Positions 16,546 to 25,968 of a stretch of 64,000 nucleotides of DNA are shown here, piece after piece. The notes below the pieces were generated by a model that did not search any database, was not told the DNA's origin, and saw only the letters and a list, made by a program, of their open reading frames with translations. Both the position numbers and the translations under genes were made by a program. Every line of letters begins with the position of its first letter. Position 1 is the stretch's first letter. Source of the DNA: Spirabiliibacterium pneumoniae (GTDB taxonomy: Bacteria > Pseudomonadota > Gammaproteobacteria > Enterobacterales > Pasteurellaceae); the NCBI RefSeq assembly GCF_014884995.1, contig NZ_JABMII010000006.1:155367-219366 (forward strand). The letters run 5' to 3'.

Positions 16546-18117
16546 TTGAGCAAAGGACTTTTAAAATCAGGCATGGTGGTCAGCGTTATGACCCTGCTTT
16601 CACGCGTGTTAGGCCTCATTCGTGATGTGGTGATCGCCAACATTATCGGCGCGGGCGCCACGGCGGATGTTTTCTTGTTTGCCAACCGAATCCCAAACTT
16701 TTTGCGCCGCTTGTTTGCTGAAGGCGCGTTTTCTCAGGCGTTTATCCCCGTGCTGGCGGAATACCGCAAAGAGGGCGATTTAACCCAAACGCAAGAATTC
16801 ATCGCCAAAGTCAACGGCACCCTCGGTGGGCTGGTGGCGGTGGTCACGGCGGTGGCCATGATTGGCTCGCCCGTGGTGGCGGCGATTTTCGGCACTGGCT
16901 GGTTTTTAGATTGGGTCAACGGCGGCGCGGACGGCGAAAAATATGTGCAGGCCTCGTTTTTGCTACGCATCACCTTCCCGTATTTGTGGTTCATCACCTT
17001 GGTGGCGCTCTCGGGCGCGATTTTAAACACCATCGGCAAATTTGGCGTGATGGCCTTTTCGCCCGTGCTGCTTAACATCGCGATGATCGCCAGTGCGCTT
17101 TTTCTCGCACCGCACTTTGACAGCCCTGATATTGCGTTGGCGATTGGGATATTTTTAGGTGGCTTGCTGCAATTTTTGTTCCAAATTCCATTTTTAAAAC
17201 AGGCCAATTTGCTGGTTAAACCGAAATGGGCGTGGAATGACCCTGGCGTGAAAAAAATCCGCACGCTCATGATCCCCGCCCTTTTTGGTGTGTCGGTCAG
17301 CCAAATCAATTTATTGCTCGATACCTTCATCGCCAGTTTTTTGATGACGGGCTCGATTAGCTGGCTGTATTATTCCGACCGCTTACTTGAATTTCCGCTG
17401 GGATTGTTCGGCATTGCAATTTCCACGGTGATTTTGCCCACCCTTTCGCGCCACCACGTCAACCGTGCAAGCGACCAGCTCAGCGCCGAGCAAAACTTTC
17501 GCACCACGATGGACTGGGGCGTGCGTATGATTTTGCTACTTGGCGTGCCTGCAATGATCGGCATTGCGGTGCTGGCGCAACCAATGATGATGGTGTTATT
17601 TATGCGGGGAGAGTTTGCGCTCAATGATGTGCAAGCCGCGTCGTATTCGCTGTGGGCGTTCAACGCGGGGCTGCTGAGCTTTATGCTGATCAAAATTCTC
17701 GCCAATGGCTACTACGCCCGCCAAGACACCAAAACGCCCGTACGTTTTGGCATTATCGCCATGGTCAGCAATATGGGCTTTAATTTGCTGGCGATTCCGT
17801 TTAGCTATGTCGGGCTGGCGATGGCCTCTGCCATGTCTGCCACGCTCAACGCAGCACTGCTCTATCGCGGCCTGCACCAAGCTCAGGTGTATCGCTTTTC
17901 ACGCCAAAGTGCGGTTTTCTTGCTTAAAATTGTGCTAGCAGCGTTGGTGATGGGGGCGACGATTTTATATTTCTGCCCACCGTTGGAAGTGTGGGCCACA
18001 ATGACGTTTTTTACCCGTGTGCACTGGCTGGCATGGCTGATTTTGGTGGCGGTATTGACCTATTTCGTGATGTTGGCGCTACTGCGCATTAAAAAGCGTG
18101 ACCTCAACGGCGCATAG
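16546..18117 (+). CDS. murJ: Lipid II flippase MurJ
   Basis: A 523-residue protein with about 14 membrane segments that moves lipid II to the periplasmic face for peptidoglycan synthesis. The MviN signature is present: MTLLSRVLGLIRDVVIANII, ADVFLFANRIPNFLRRLFAE and GAFSQAFIPVLAEY. No ATG starts the frame; TTG at 16546 (MSKGLLKSG) is chosen because it matches the start of related proteins and has GAAGAG upstream, with TTG at 16531 as the alternative. It is followed at 83 bases by ribF. Confidence 0.93.
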   Translation: MSKGLLKSGMVVSVMTLLSRVLGLIRDVVIANIIGAGATADVFLFANRIPNFLRRLFAEGAFSQAFIPVLAEYRKEGDLTQTQEFIAKVNGTLGGLVAVVTAVAMIGSPVVAAIFGTGWFLDWVNGGADGEKYVQASFLLRITFPYLWFITLVALSGAILNTIGKFGVMAFSPVLLNIAMIASALFLAPHFDSPDIALAIGIFLGGLLQFLFQIPFLKQANLLVKPKWAWNDPGVKKIRTLMIPALFGVSVSQINLLLDTFIASFLMTGSISWLYYSDRLLEFPLGLFGIAISTVILPTLSRHHVNRASDQLSAEQNFRTTMDWGVRMILLLGVPAMIGIAVLAQPMMMVLFMRGEFALNDVQAASYSLWAFNAGLLSFMLIKILANGYYARQDTKTPVRFGIIAMVSNMGFNLLAIPFSYVGLAMASAMSATLNAALLYRGLHQAQVYRFSRQSAVFLLKIVLAALVMGATILYFCPPLEVWATMTFFTRVHWLAWLILVAVLTYFVMLALLRIKKRDLNGA

Positions 18118-18200
18118 TGGGCAAAGTGCGGTTACGTTGGCATTCACCGCAGGGTGAGAATGCGCTATAATGACGCCATTTTTAATTGATTGAGTTCTCC

Positions 18201-19181
18201 ATGCAACTGATTCGTGGCTTATATAATCTACCGCACTTTGCACAAGGCTGTGTGCTCACCATTGGCAATTTTGATGGCTGCCATCGTGGGCATCAGGCGA
18301 TTTTAACGCAGTTGAGCGAATGTGCCAAACGGCTCGCCCTGCCTTCGGTGGTGCTGATTTTTGAGCCGCAACCGAACGAATTTTTTGCCCCCGTTGAGCA
18401 CACGCCCGCGCGGCTGATGCGATTGCGTGACAAAGTGCGGTTTATGCAAACCACCGCCGTCGATTATCTGTTATGTCTGCGCTTTGACCGCACTTTTGCC
18501 ACTCTCACGCCAGATGCCTTTATTCGCACGATCTTGCTGCAAAAATTGAACGTTAAGCATTTAATTATCGGTGATGATTTCCGTTTCGGTGCGCAACGCG
18601 CAGGGGATTTCAGCACTCTCAAACAGGCAGGCGCACAATATGGCTTTGCCGTGCAAGATAACGCTAGCTTTATGCAAGGCGAACAGCGCATCAGCTCCAC
18701 CTTAATTCGCCATGCCCTCGCGCAAGATAACTTACCGCTGGCACAAAGCATGCTTGGGCGGCCTTATGCCGTTCATGGGCGCGTGGTGCATGGTAAAAAA
18801 CTCGGGCGCACCATTGGCTTTCCAACGGCGAATGTGTTTTTAAACCGCAAAGTTATTCCTATCCAAGGCGTTTATGCCGTCGAGGTGGCTACCCGCCAAG
18901 GGCGCTATTTTGGCGTGGCGAACATGGGCAATCGCCCAACGGTGGACGGGCTTTCACGCCCACTTTTGGAAGTGCATCTATTTGATTTTTCGCACTCACT
19001 TTATGGGCAAAGCATTGAGGTCATTTTTCACCACAAATTACGCCCCGAGGTGAAATTCGCCAGCCTTGAGCAGCTCAAAGCCCAAATTTGGCAAGACGCA
19101 GAAAAAGCAAAACAGTTTTTTCATAAAAAAGACACCAAAGTGCGGTCAGACGTTTGCATAACGCCTAAAAAAACGCTATAA
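18201..19181 (+). CDS. ribF: Bifunctional riboflavin kinase/FAD synthetase
   Basis: A 326-residue two-domain enzyme making FMN and FAD. The N-terminal nucleotidyltransferase shows LTIGNFDGCHRGHQAIL and DDFRFGAQRAGD; the C-terminal kinase shows GKKLGRTIGFPTANVFL and FGVANMGNRPTV. ATG at 18201 is preceded by GAG; an upstream TTG at 18186 is less likely. The last 15 or so residues (after FFHKKD) are coded by an uptake signal read in frame and exceed the usual end of RibF. It is followed 51 bases on by ileS. Confidence 0.94.
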   Translation: MQLIRGLYNLPHFAQGCVLTIGNFDGCHRGHQAILTQLSECAKRLALPSVVLIFEPQPNEFFAPVEHTPARLMRLRDKVRFMQTTAVDYLLCLRFDRTFATLTPDAFIRTILLQKLNVKHLIIGDDFRFGAQRAGDFSTLKQAGAQYGFAVQDNASFMQGEQRISSTLIRHALAQDNLPLAQSMLGRPYAVHGRVVHGKKLGRTIGFPTANVFLNRKVIPIQGVYAVEVATRQGRYFGVANMGNRPTVDGLSRPLLEVHLFDFSHSLYGQSIEVIFHHKLRPEVKFASLEQLKAQIWQDAEKAKQFFHKKDTKVRSDVCITPKKTL

Positions 19182-19232
19182 CTAGCCGATTATCTTTTAT
19201 TCTTTTAATTTTGTTTTAAGTGGACAACGAAC

Positions 19233-22034
19233 ATGACAACCGACTACAAAAACACGCTCAATTTGCCGCATACTGACTTCCCAATGCGCGGCGATTTAGC
19301 CAAACGCGAACCGAAAATGCTCCAAAATTGGTACGATAAAAATCTTTATCAGAAAATCCGCGCCAGCCGCAAAGGCAAAAAGAGCTTTATCCTGCACGAC
19401 GGCCCCCCGTATGCGAACGGCACCATCCACATTGGCCACGCTGTAAACAAAATTTTAAAAGATATTATTATTAAATCCAAAACTGCACTGGGCTTCGACA
19501 GCCCTTATGTGCCAGGCTGGGACTGCCACGGCTTGCCGATTGAGCTGAAAGTAGAAGGCTTGGTGGGTAAACCTGGTGACAAAGTCAGTGCCGCCGAGTT
19601 TCGTCAAGCATGTCGGAAATACGCCAAAGAGCAAGTGGAAGGCCAAAAGAAAGACTTTATCCGCCTAGGTGTGCTCGGAGATTGGGAGCACCCGTATCTC
19701 ACCATGAATTTCGACACCGAAGCGAACATTATTCGCACCCTCGGCAAAGCCATTGCCAATGGACATTTATATAAAGGCTCTAAGCCTGTGCATTGGTGCT
19801 TGGATTGCGGCTCTGCGCTGGCGGAAGCGGAAGTGGAATATTATGACAAAAAGTCACCGTCGATTTATGTGGCTTTCAATGCGGTGGATAAAAGTGCGGT
19901 TTTGAGCAAATTCAACGCCAATGCCGAAGGCAACGTACAGGCGGTGATTTGGACCACCACGCCGTGGACAATCCCATCTAACCGTGCTATTGCCGTTCAC
20001 CCTGAGCTGGATTATCAATTAATTGAAAGTGCGGGTCGCTACTTTATCCTCACAGCCAATTTGGTCGATAGCGTGATGAAAGCCATTGATGCAGCAGATT
20101 ATCAAGTGCTTGGCAACGTAAAAGGCCGCGATTTGGAATTGCTGGAATTTCAACACCCGTTTTATGACTACACTGTACCAGTGATTTTAGGCGATCACGT
20201 CGGCGATGATGCTGGTACTGGCTTGGTACACACGGCACCAGACCACGGTCAAGACGACTTTGTAGTGGCGCAACGCTACAACTTGCCGATGTCAGGATTG
20301 ATCGGCAACGACGGCAAATTCAACGCCAAAGCTGAATTTTTCGCAGGTCTTGAAGTGTTTGCCGCCAATCCTAAAGTGGTGGAAAAACTCGACGAGGTGG
20401 GCGCACTATTAAAAGTGGAAAACATCAGCCATAGTTATCCTCACTGCTGGCGCCACAAGACACCGATTATCTTCCGCGCTACACCACAATGGTTTATCGG
20501 CATGGAAACCCAAGGCCTGCGTGCCAAAGCACTTGAAGAGATCAAAGGTGTGCGTTGGATCCCAGATTGGGGGCAAGCACGCATTGAAATGATGGTGGCC
20601 AATCGTCCAGACTGGTGTATCTCACGCCAACGCACATGGGGTGTGCCAATTCCGTTGTTTATTCACAATGAAACCGAGCAACTTCACCCACGCACGGACG
20701 AATTTATCGAGGCGGTAGCTAAACGCGTGGAAAAAGACGGCATTCAAGCATGGTGGGATCTTGACGCCAAAGAATTACTCGGCGAAGATAGCGCGCACTA
20801 CCACAAAGTGCAAGACACCTTAGACGTGTGGTTCGACTCTGGCTCAACCTATTCCTCAGTTGTAGCCAACCGTCCAGAGTTTGCAGACCGTCATGCCGAT
20901 ATGTACCTTGAAGGCTCGGATCAACATCGTGGCTGGTTTATGTCATCGTTGATGCTTTCCACAGCCACCGACAACAAAGCGCCATACACCCAAGTGCTCA
21001 CCCATGGTTTCACTGTGGACGGGCAAGGACGCAAGATGTCAAAATCCATCGGTAATGTTGTCACCCCACAAGAGGTGATGGACAAATTCGGTGGCGATAT
21101 TCTTCGCCTTTGGGTGGCGTCCACCGACTACACGGGTGAAATGACCGTTTCCGATGAAATTTTAAAACGTGCCGCCGACAGTTATCGCCGCATTCGCAAC
21201 ACCATGCGCTTTTTACTCGCCAATCTCAACGGCTTTGATCCAGCACGTGACAGCGTAGCCAAAGAGAAGATGATCAGCCTTGACCGCTGGGCGGTGGATT
21301 GTGCTTTGCAGGCGCAAGAAGAGATCAAAAACAGTTACGATAACTATCAATTCCACCAAGTGGTGCAACGCTTAATGCGCTTCTTCTCAATTGAGATGGG
21401 CTCGTTTTATCTCGATATCATCAAAGATCGCCAATACACCACCAAAGCCGACAGCCTCGCTCGTCGCAGTTGTCAGACCGCACTTTACCATATTGCCGAA
21501 GCTGCTGTGCGTTGGATTGCGCCAATTCTTTCGTTTACCGCCGATGAAGTATGGCAACATTTGCCTGGCGAACGCGGCGAGTTTGTCTTCACGGAAGAAT
21601 TTTACGATGGATTATTCGCCCTTGATGATACCGTGATGAACGATGCCTACTGGCAACAAATTCTCACCGTGCGTGCTGAAGTCAACCGCGTGTTAGAACA
21701 AGCACGCAATGACAAAGTGATTGGTTCTGCTCTTGAAGCCGAAATCACCGTTTACGCCAATGATGAATTGCGTGCACTGCTCGAACAGCTCGGCGATGAA
21801 TTGCGTTTTGTTTTCATCACATCAAAAGCGCAAGTCAAGCCATTAAGTGAGGCCGATGTCAGCGAAGGTGAATTGCATGGCTTGGCGGTGAAAGTGGTGC
21901 GCTCAAGCGCAGAAAAATGCCCGCGCTGCTGGCACTATTCTGACACCATCGGGCAAAGTGCCGAACACCCTCAACTGTGCGCACGCTGCGTAGAAAACGT
22001 TGCAGGCAGCGGTGAAAACCGCCAGTTTGCTTAA
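19233..22034 (+). CDS. ileS: Isoleucyl-tRNA synthetase
   Basis: A 933-residue class I synthetase. The HIGH motif is in [15 protein letters not shown], the KMSKS motif in [14 protein letters not shown], the editing domain contains [18 protein letters not shown], and the C-terminal zinc site shows CPRCWHYS and CARC. Length fits the bacterial type (E. coli 938). It lies between ribF and lspA in the usual order. A hairpin with a GAAA loop follows its stop. Confidence 0.97.
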   Translation: MTTDYKNTLNLPHTDFPMRGDLAKREPKMLQNWYDKNLYQKIRASRKGKKSFILHDGPPYANGTIHIGHAVNKILKDIIIKSKTALGFDSPYVPGWDCHGLPIELKVEGLVGKPGDKVSAAEFRQACRKYAKEQVEGQKKDFIRLGVLGDWEHPYLTMNFDTEANIIRTLGKAIANGHLYKGSKPVHWCLDCGSALAEAEVEYYDKKSPSIYVAFNAVDKSAVLSKFNANAEGNVQAVIWTTTPWTIPSNRAIAVHPELDYQLIESAGRYFILTANLVDSVMKAIDAADYQVLGNVKGRDLELLEFQHPFYDYTVPVILGDHVGDDAGTGLVHTAPDHGQDDFVVAQRYNLPMSGLIGNDGKFNAKAEFFAGLEVFAANPKVVEKLDEVGALLKVENISHSYPHCWRHKTPIIFRATPQWFIGMETQGLRAKALEEIKGVRWIPDWGQARIEMMVANRPDWCISRQRTWGVPIPLFIHNETEQLHPRTDEFIEAVAKRVEKDGIQAWWDLDAKELLGEDSAHYHKVQDTLDVWFDSGSTYSSVVANRPEFADRHADMYLEGSDQHRGWFMSSLMLSTATDNKAPYTQVLTHGFTVDGQGRKMSKSIGNVVTPQEVMDKFGGDILRLWVASTDYTGEMTVSDEILKRAADSYRRIRNTMRFLLANLNGFDPARDSVAKEKMISLDRWAVDCALQAQEEIKNSYDNYQFHQVVQRLMRFFSIEMGSFYLDIIKDRQYTTKADSLARRSCQTALYHIAEAAVRWIAPILSFTADEVWQHLPGERGEFVFTEEFYDGLFALDDTVMNDAYWQQILTVRAEVNRVLEQARNDKVIGSALEAEITVYANDELRALLEQLGDELRFVFITSKAQVKPLSEADVSEGELHGLAVKVVRSSAEKCPRCWHYSDTIGQSAEHPQLCARCVENVAGSGENRQFA

Positions 22035-22039
22035 TCTCT

Positions 22040-22055
22040 AGGGGCGAAAGCCCCT
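22040..22055 (+). terminator. Intercistronic hairpin with GAAA tetraloop, ileS-lspA
   Basis: AGGGGC-GAAA-GCCCCT forms a 6-base GC-rich stem closed by a GNRA tetraloop, followed by TT. It sits in the 33-base gap between ileS and lspA. It may attenuate read-through or stabilise the ileS 3' end. Confidence 0.5.
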
Positions 22056-22067
22056 TTGGAGACGCTT

Positions 22068-22568
22068 ATGACAAAAACAAAAAATGGACTGATCTATCTT
22101 TGGCTAAGTGCGCTTGTTATCGCCCTCGATCTTGGCTCAAAATACCTCGTCACGCGCACATTTGAACTACATGAAAGCGTGCAACTGTTGCCTGTGTTCA
22201 ACCTGACCTATGTGCGCAATTACGGCGCGGCATTTAGCTTTTTGGCAGATCATAGCGGCTGGCAGAAATATTTTTTCATCGCCATTGCGCTAGTCATCTC
22301 CGCTATTTTAATCTATTGGCTCGCTCGCACGCCCGCCAACCGCACTTTAGCTAATTGTGGGTATGCCAGCATTATCGGCGGCGCGTTGGGCAATATGATC
22401 GATCGCAGCTACCATGGTTTTGTGGTGGATTTTTTTGACGCGTACTGGGATATTTATCACTACCCTGTGTTCAATGTAGCAGATATTGCCGTCACCTTAG
22501 GTGCGGCGATGTTGATTTTAGATCACTTCAAACACCCCGAGCCGAAAAGCAAACAAGGAGCTGCATGA
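22068..22568 (+). CDS. lspA: Prolipoprotein signal peptidase (SPase II)
   Basis: A 166-residue inner membrane aspartyl protease that cuts the signal peptide from lipid-modified prolipoproteins. Four membrane segments are visible. The catalytic aspartates lie in [20 protein letters not shown] and [11 protein letters not shown], with [10 protein letters not shown] upstream. ATG at 22068 has GGAG six bases before it. Its stop overlaps the ispH start (ATGA). In E. coli fkpB lies between these two genes; it is absent here. Confidence 0.95.
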   Translation: MTKTKNGLIYLWLSALVIALDLGSKYLVTRTFELHESVQLLPVFNLTYVRNYGAAFSFLADHSGWQKYFFIAIALVISAILIYWLARTPANRTLANCGYASIIGGALGNMIDRSYHGFVVDFFDAYWDIYHYPVFNVADIAVTLGAAMLILDHFKHPEPKSKQGAA

Positions 22569-23509
22569 AAATTCTACTTGCCAACCCACGTGGATTTTGC
22601 GCGGGCGTTGACCGCGCTATCAGCATTGTGGAGCTTGCCCTTGAAATTCACAAGCCGCCGATTTATGTCCGCCATGAAGTGGTACACAACCGTTTTGTAG
22701 TTGAAGGCTTGAAACAGCGCGGCGCTGTCTTTGTGGAAGAGCTTGACGAAGTGCCAGATGGCGCGATTGTGATTTTCTCGGCTCACGGTGTTTCGCAACA
22801 GGTTCGCCAAGAGGCCAAAAAACGCAACTTAAAAGTATTCGACGCCACCTGCCCGCTGGTAACCAAAGTGCATATGCAAGTGGCGCGCGCCAGTCGCAAA
22901 GGCACCAAAGCCATCTTGATTGGCCACCAAGGCCACCCCGAGGTGGAGGGCACCATGGGGCAATACGACAACCCCGAAGGCGGCATCTATTTGGTGGAAT
23001 CGATTGACGATGTCGCGAAATTGCCCGTGAACAATGATGACAATTTAACCTTTATGACCCAAACCACATTATCGATCAACGACACCAGCGGCATCATTGA
23101 TGAACTGAAAAATCAATTCCCTAGCATTCAAGGCCCGCGCAAAAACGATATTTGTTATGCCACCACCAATCGCCAAAATGCCGTGGCAGAGCTGGCGAAA
23201 CAGTCAGATTTAGTGATTGTGGTGGGCTCTAAAAATTCCTCAAATTCCAATCGCCTAGCCGAGCTTGCCTCGCGCATGGGCGTGCCGTCAAAATTGATCG
23301 ATGATGCTGCCGACATCAATCCTAAATGGCTCGAAGGGATTAATACCATTGGGATTACCGCAGGTGCATCCGCCCCTGAGGTGCTGGTTCAGTCCGTTGT
23401 GAGCCGCTTGCAAGCGCTGGGCGCAAGCGAGGTGTTAGACTTAGAAGGCTGCGAAGAAAATACCGTTTTTGAAGTGCCGAAAGAGTTGCGCGTGAAAGAG
23501 ATCAATTAA
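22565..23509 (+). CDS. ispH: 4-hydroxy-3-methylbut-2-enyl diphosphate reductase
   Basis: A 314-residue iron-sulfur enzyme giving IPP and DMAPP in the last step of the MEP pathway. The three cluster cysteines are in [25 protein letters not shown] and [10 protein letters not shown], and the acid-base Glu in [10 protein letters not shown]. Full length for the family (E. coli 316). It is translationally coupled to lspA and ends the murJ-ribF-ileS-lspA-ispH run. Confidence 0.96.
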   Translation: MKILLANPRGFCAGVDRAISIVELALEIHKPPIYVRHEVVHNRFVVEGLKQRGAVFVEELDEVPDGAIVIFSAHGVSQQVRQEAKKRNLKVFDATCPLVTKVHMQVARASRKGTKAILIGHQGHPEVEGTMGQYDNPEGGIYLVESIDDVAKLPVNNDDNLTFMTQTTLSINDTSGIIDELKNQFPSIQGPRKNDICYATTNRQNAVAELAKQSDLVIVVGSKNSSNSNRLAELASRMGVPSKLIDDAADINPKWLEGINTIGITAGASAPEVLVQSVVSRLQALGASEVLDLEGCEENTVFEVPKELRVKEIN

Positions 23510-23512
23510 TTT

Positions 23513-23528
23513 TACGATCACGATCGCA
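23513..23528 (+). promoter_or_regulatory. CRP-S (Sxy-dependent) competence site upstream of comE1
   Basis: TACGA-TCACGA-TCGCA, preceded by TTT, matches the Pasteurellaceae CRP-S consensus (TGCGA-N6-TCGCA, with GATC and GATCG inside) at 9 of 10 core bases. The C and G at the inner positions distinguish it from normal CRP sites. It lies 98 bases before the ATG of comE1. H. influenzae comE1 is in the competence regulon. Confidence 0.75.
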
Positions 23529-23574
23529 GTCATTCACACCGCTGCTCGAAATTTTCTTTTATTTTTCACACACT

Positions 23575-23603
23575 AATGGCGTCAGATAACTGACGTCATT
23601 TTT
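23575..23603 (+). terminator. ispH terminator
   Basis: AATGGCGTCAG and CTGACGTCATT pair over 11 positions (one G-U) with a 4-base loop, followed by TTTTTG. It lies between the CRP-S site and comE1. Confidence 0.7.
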
Positions 23604-23625
23604 GTTTAAAATAAAAGGAAACGCT

Positions 23626-23979
23626 ATGTTCAAGAAAATAACGCCCTTACTCACCGCACTTTGCTTATTATGCTCAAGTGCATTTATCTCAAGTGCCTAC
23701 GCAAAAGATAAAGCTGCACAAACACCAGCTACTCAACAAAACGAAGTGCAAGCCGATACCTCAAAGGTAGAAAAATCAGAGAGCCAAAAAGTTCACCTCA
23801 ACAGCGCAACAGCAGACGAGTTGCAACAAATGCTCTCAGGCATTGGCGCAAAAAAAGCCCAAGCCATTGTGGAATACCGCGAACAAAACGGCAACTTCAT
23901 CAGCATCGACCAACTTGAAGATGTCAAAGGCATCGGCAAAGCCACCGTGGATAAAAACCGCCAGCTATTGGCACTTTGA
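23626..23979 (+). CDS. comE1: ComE1/ComEA-type DNA-binding competence protein
   Basis: A 117-residue secreted protein with a signal peptide (about residues 1-27, ending SSAYA), a low-complexity linker rich in Gln, Lys and Ser, and a helix-hairpin-helix pair: VHLNSATADELQQMLSGIGA and LEDVKGIGKATVDKNRQLL. Such proteins hold incoming DNA in the periplasm during natural transformation. ATG at 23626 follows AGGAA. A CRP-S site upstream supports competence control. The symbol follows H. influenzae usage. Confidence 0.87.
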   Translation: MFKKITPLLTALCLLCSSAFISSAYAKDKAAQTPATQQNEVQADTSKVEKSESQKVHLNSATADELQQMLSGIGAKKAQAIVEYREQNGNFISIDQLEDVKGIGKATVDKNRQLLAL

Positions 23980-23986
23980 TGCTACT

Positions 23987-24015
23987 CCCATAGCGGCAAG
24001 TTTTGCCGCTATGGG
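23987..24015. terminator. Hairpin between comE1 and lsrE
   Basis: CCCATAGCGGCAA and TTGCCGCTATGGG form a perfect 13-base stem around a 3-base loop. The lsrE stop codon (24009) lies inside the right arm. No T-run follows in either direction, so termination may need more than the hairpin. Confidence 0.55.
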
Positions 24016-24710
24016 ATTTCACTCCAGTGTGTAAGCGTTTGTGAAAGATTAGCACCACCAAACAATGCACTGCCACTTACAATCCAATCAATGTCGTACT
24101 GACAAAATACTTTTGCCATGTCTAATGTCATGGAGCCATCTATGCTAATAATTTTGCGTTCACGCTCATCGCTAAGGAGTTTATGCAGCTGTTTAATTCG
24201 TTCAACTGTATAATCAATTGATGCTTTATCACCTGTTCTAGGATCGAATGTCAACAATTGAATAACATCAACATACTGCAAATAATCTTGTAACTTTTCA
24301 AGTGGTGTTTCAGGGCATAAACTGAGTCCTGATAAAACCTGCTGTTCTGGCAAATATTGCTGAGATAACCATTGTAGTGATTTCAGTATATTGCCAGACG
24401 CTTCTAATTGCAATGTGATAACATTTGCACCTGATTTTATACATTGGGTTATTAATTCAATTTCATACTGGTTATTTGTCAATAAATGCACGTCTTTAAA
24501 ACAGCTACTAGGAAACTTTGATACCGCCATGGGGCCTACGGTAAATAGGGATGAAAAACTGCCATCGGCTATATCAAAATGTAAAAGATTTATATTAAAC
24601 TGCTTTAATAATGACAAATTTTCTTCAAAACACAGCCAATCTGAAGAAATAATACCAGCACTGATTTTTTCAGTCTTTATTTTTTGAACAAAATCAGATT
24701 TATTCATCAT
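24009..24710 (-). CDS. lsrE: LsrE-like sugar-phosphate epimerase (ribulose-phosphate 3-epimerase family)
   Basis: A 233-residue TIM-barrel protein of the ribulose-phosphate 3-epimerase family, with LLHFDIADGSF, DVHLLTNN, QLLTFDPRTGD, IISIDGSMTL and IVSGSALFGG. The family loop VNPGFGGQ is replaced by TFDPRTGD, so it is not a housekeeping Rpe. Position after lsrG matches Salmonella lsrE, the last gene of lsrACDBFGE, whose reaction is unsettled. Start ATG at 24710 (or 24707) overlaps the end of lsrG by a few bases. Confidence 0.8.
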   Translation of the reverse strand: MMNKSDFVQKIKTEKISAGIISSDWLCFEENLSLLKQFNINLLHFDIADGSFSSLFTVGPMAVSKFPSSCFKDVHLLTNNQYEIELITQCIKSGANVITLQLEASGNILKSLQWLSQQYLPEQQVLSGLSLCPETPLEKLQDYLQYVDVIQLLTFDPRTGDKASIDYTVERIKQLHKLLSDERERKIISIDGSMTLDMAKVFCQYDIDWIVSGSALFGGANLSQTLTHWSEIP

Positions 24711-25012
24711 AGTTCATCCAGCTTAGGTAGAAACCAATTGAAGATTTTTTTGCTTCTTGGCTTAGACATAAGTGGCTCAAGTTCTTTTATGCAGCGTTTA
24801 TAATGCTCTGTTGTGCGGTGTGCCTCTAAAGCTTGTTCGTTTTGATAGACTTCATAAGCATAAAACCGAGTTGGAACATCTGGGTCTCTCAGCACATCAA
24901 AACGTACATTACCCTTTTCATTACGTGTTCCATAATGATTTCGAGAAAAAACCTCTAAAAACTCTTCTTCTTTTCCCTCTTTAATATTAATTTCCACTAA
25001 CATTGCAAACAT
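24707..25012 (-). CDS. lsrG: Phospho-AI-2 isomerase LsrG
   Basis: A 101-residue antibiotic-biosynthesis-monooxygenase-fold protein that isomerises phosphorylated DPD (phospho-AI-2). MLVEINIKEGKEEEFLEVF, GNVRFDVLRDP and FYAYEVYQNE match LsrG of enteric bacteria (96 residues). I place the start at ATG 25012 because GGAGATAAAATCT precedes it and the N-terminus then lines up with LsrG; the open frame extends 18 codons further but runs through a terminator hairpin. It follows lsrF at a 60-base gap. Confidence 0.92.
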   Translation of the reverse strand: MFAMLVEINIKEGKEEEFLEVFSRNHYGTRNEKGNVRFDVLRDPDVPTRFYAYEVYQNEQALEAHRTTEHYKRCIKELEPLMSKPRSKKIFNWFLPKLDEL

Positions 25013-25028
25013 AGATTTTATCTCCGTT

Positions 25029-25066
25029 AAAAAATGGAGATAATAAATAGAAACTATTATCTCCAT
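25029..25066 (-). terminator. Intrinsic terminator inside the lsr operon, lsrF-lsrG
   Basis: On the reverse strand ATGGAGATAATA pairs with TATTATCTCCAT (12 perfect bases) around a 9-base loop, followed immediately by TTTTTT. This is a textbook intrinsic terminator located between lsrF and lsrG. It should reduce lsrG-lsrE expression relative to lsrACDBF. Confidence 0.75.
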
Positions 25067-25072
25067 AGATAA

Positions 25073-25951
25073 TTAATTAGATTTCAACTCTAAATAGAGT
25101 TGATAAGCTTTTTCTGCTGTTTCATTGTCATGTACAACAGCATTCACAGCTTTAAGCATAGCAATTGGTGCGTCCGATTGGAAAATATTACGTCCCATAT
25201 CAACGCCCGCGGCACCTTGATCAATTGCTTTATAACACATTTCTAAAGCTTCTTTTTCTGGAAGCTTTTTGCCGCCTGCAATCACAATAGGTACTGGACA
25301 TCCTGCCGTAACACGTTCAAACCCTTGCTCAACGAAATAAGTTTTAATGACATGCGCACCCATTTCAGCAGCAATGCGAGTTGCAAGTGAAAAATAGCGT
25401 TGATCTCGCGCCATATCCTTACCAACGCCTGTCACGGCCATTGTTGGCATACCAAAACGCATACCATCATCAATCAACTTAATGATATTTTTGATTGATT
25501 GGTGCTCATATTCAGACCCAATATAGACTTGAGCAGCCATTGCAGATACATTCAATCTCAACGCATCTTCAACACCAACAGCAACCGCTTCATTGGACAA
25601 CTCTGTTAAAATTGAATTTGCTCCAGACGCTCTTAGTACTACAGGTTTCCTTGTTTTGGATGGAACAATACTGCGTAGAATTCCTCTTGTACACATCAAT
25701 ACATCTGTGTATTCAAATAATGGAGCAATATTGAGATCAATTCGCTCTAGGCCCGTTGTTGGTCCTTGAAAATAACCGTGATCAAAAGCTAACATCACGG
25801 TCTTACCCGATTTTGGATTAAAAATATTTGCTAATCGTGATTGCATACCCCAGTCTAATGCGCCTAATCCCTTCATGTAGAAAGTATCATTTTTTTGAGG
25901 TGTATCTAAACCAAAATCTTTACCATCACGAATGTCGTCTAAATCAGCCAT
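25073..25951 (-). CDS. lsrF: 3-hydroxy-5-phosphonooxypentane-2,4-dione thiolase LsrF
   Basis: A 292-residue class I aldolase-like TIM barrel that transfers an acetyl group from the LsrG product to CoA, ending AI-2 breakdown. [41 protein letters not shown] (with the catalytic Lys) and [16 protein letters not shown] match LsrF of E. coli (291). It lies 17 bases after lsrB. Uptake signals are absent from this gene, unlike most core genes in the window. Confidence 0.95.
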   Translation of the reverse strand: MADLDDIRDGKDFGLDTPQKNDTFYMKGLGALDWGMQSRLANIFNPKSGKTVMLAFDHGYFQGPTTGLERIDLNIAPLFEYTDVLMCTRGILRSIVPSKTRKPVVLRASGANSILTELSNEAVAVGVEDALRLNVSAMAAQVYIGSEYEHQSIKNIIKLIDDGMRFGMPTMAVTGVGKDMARDQRYFSLATRIAAEMGAHVIKTYFVEQGFERVTAGCPVPIVIAGGKKLPEKEALEMCYKAIDQGAAGVDMGRNIFQSDAPIAMLKAVNAVVHDNETAEKAYQLYLELKSN

Positions 25952-25968
25952 TTACTCTCTCCATCTTG

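Noticed and set aside
16734..17330. 198-codon reverse frame opposite murJ
   Set aside because: It is antisense to murJ with low-complexity Ser/Thr/Pro content and no family motif.
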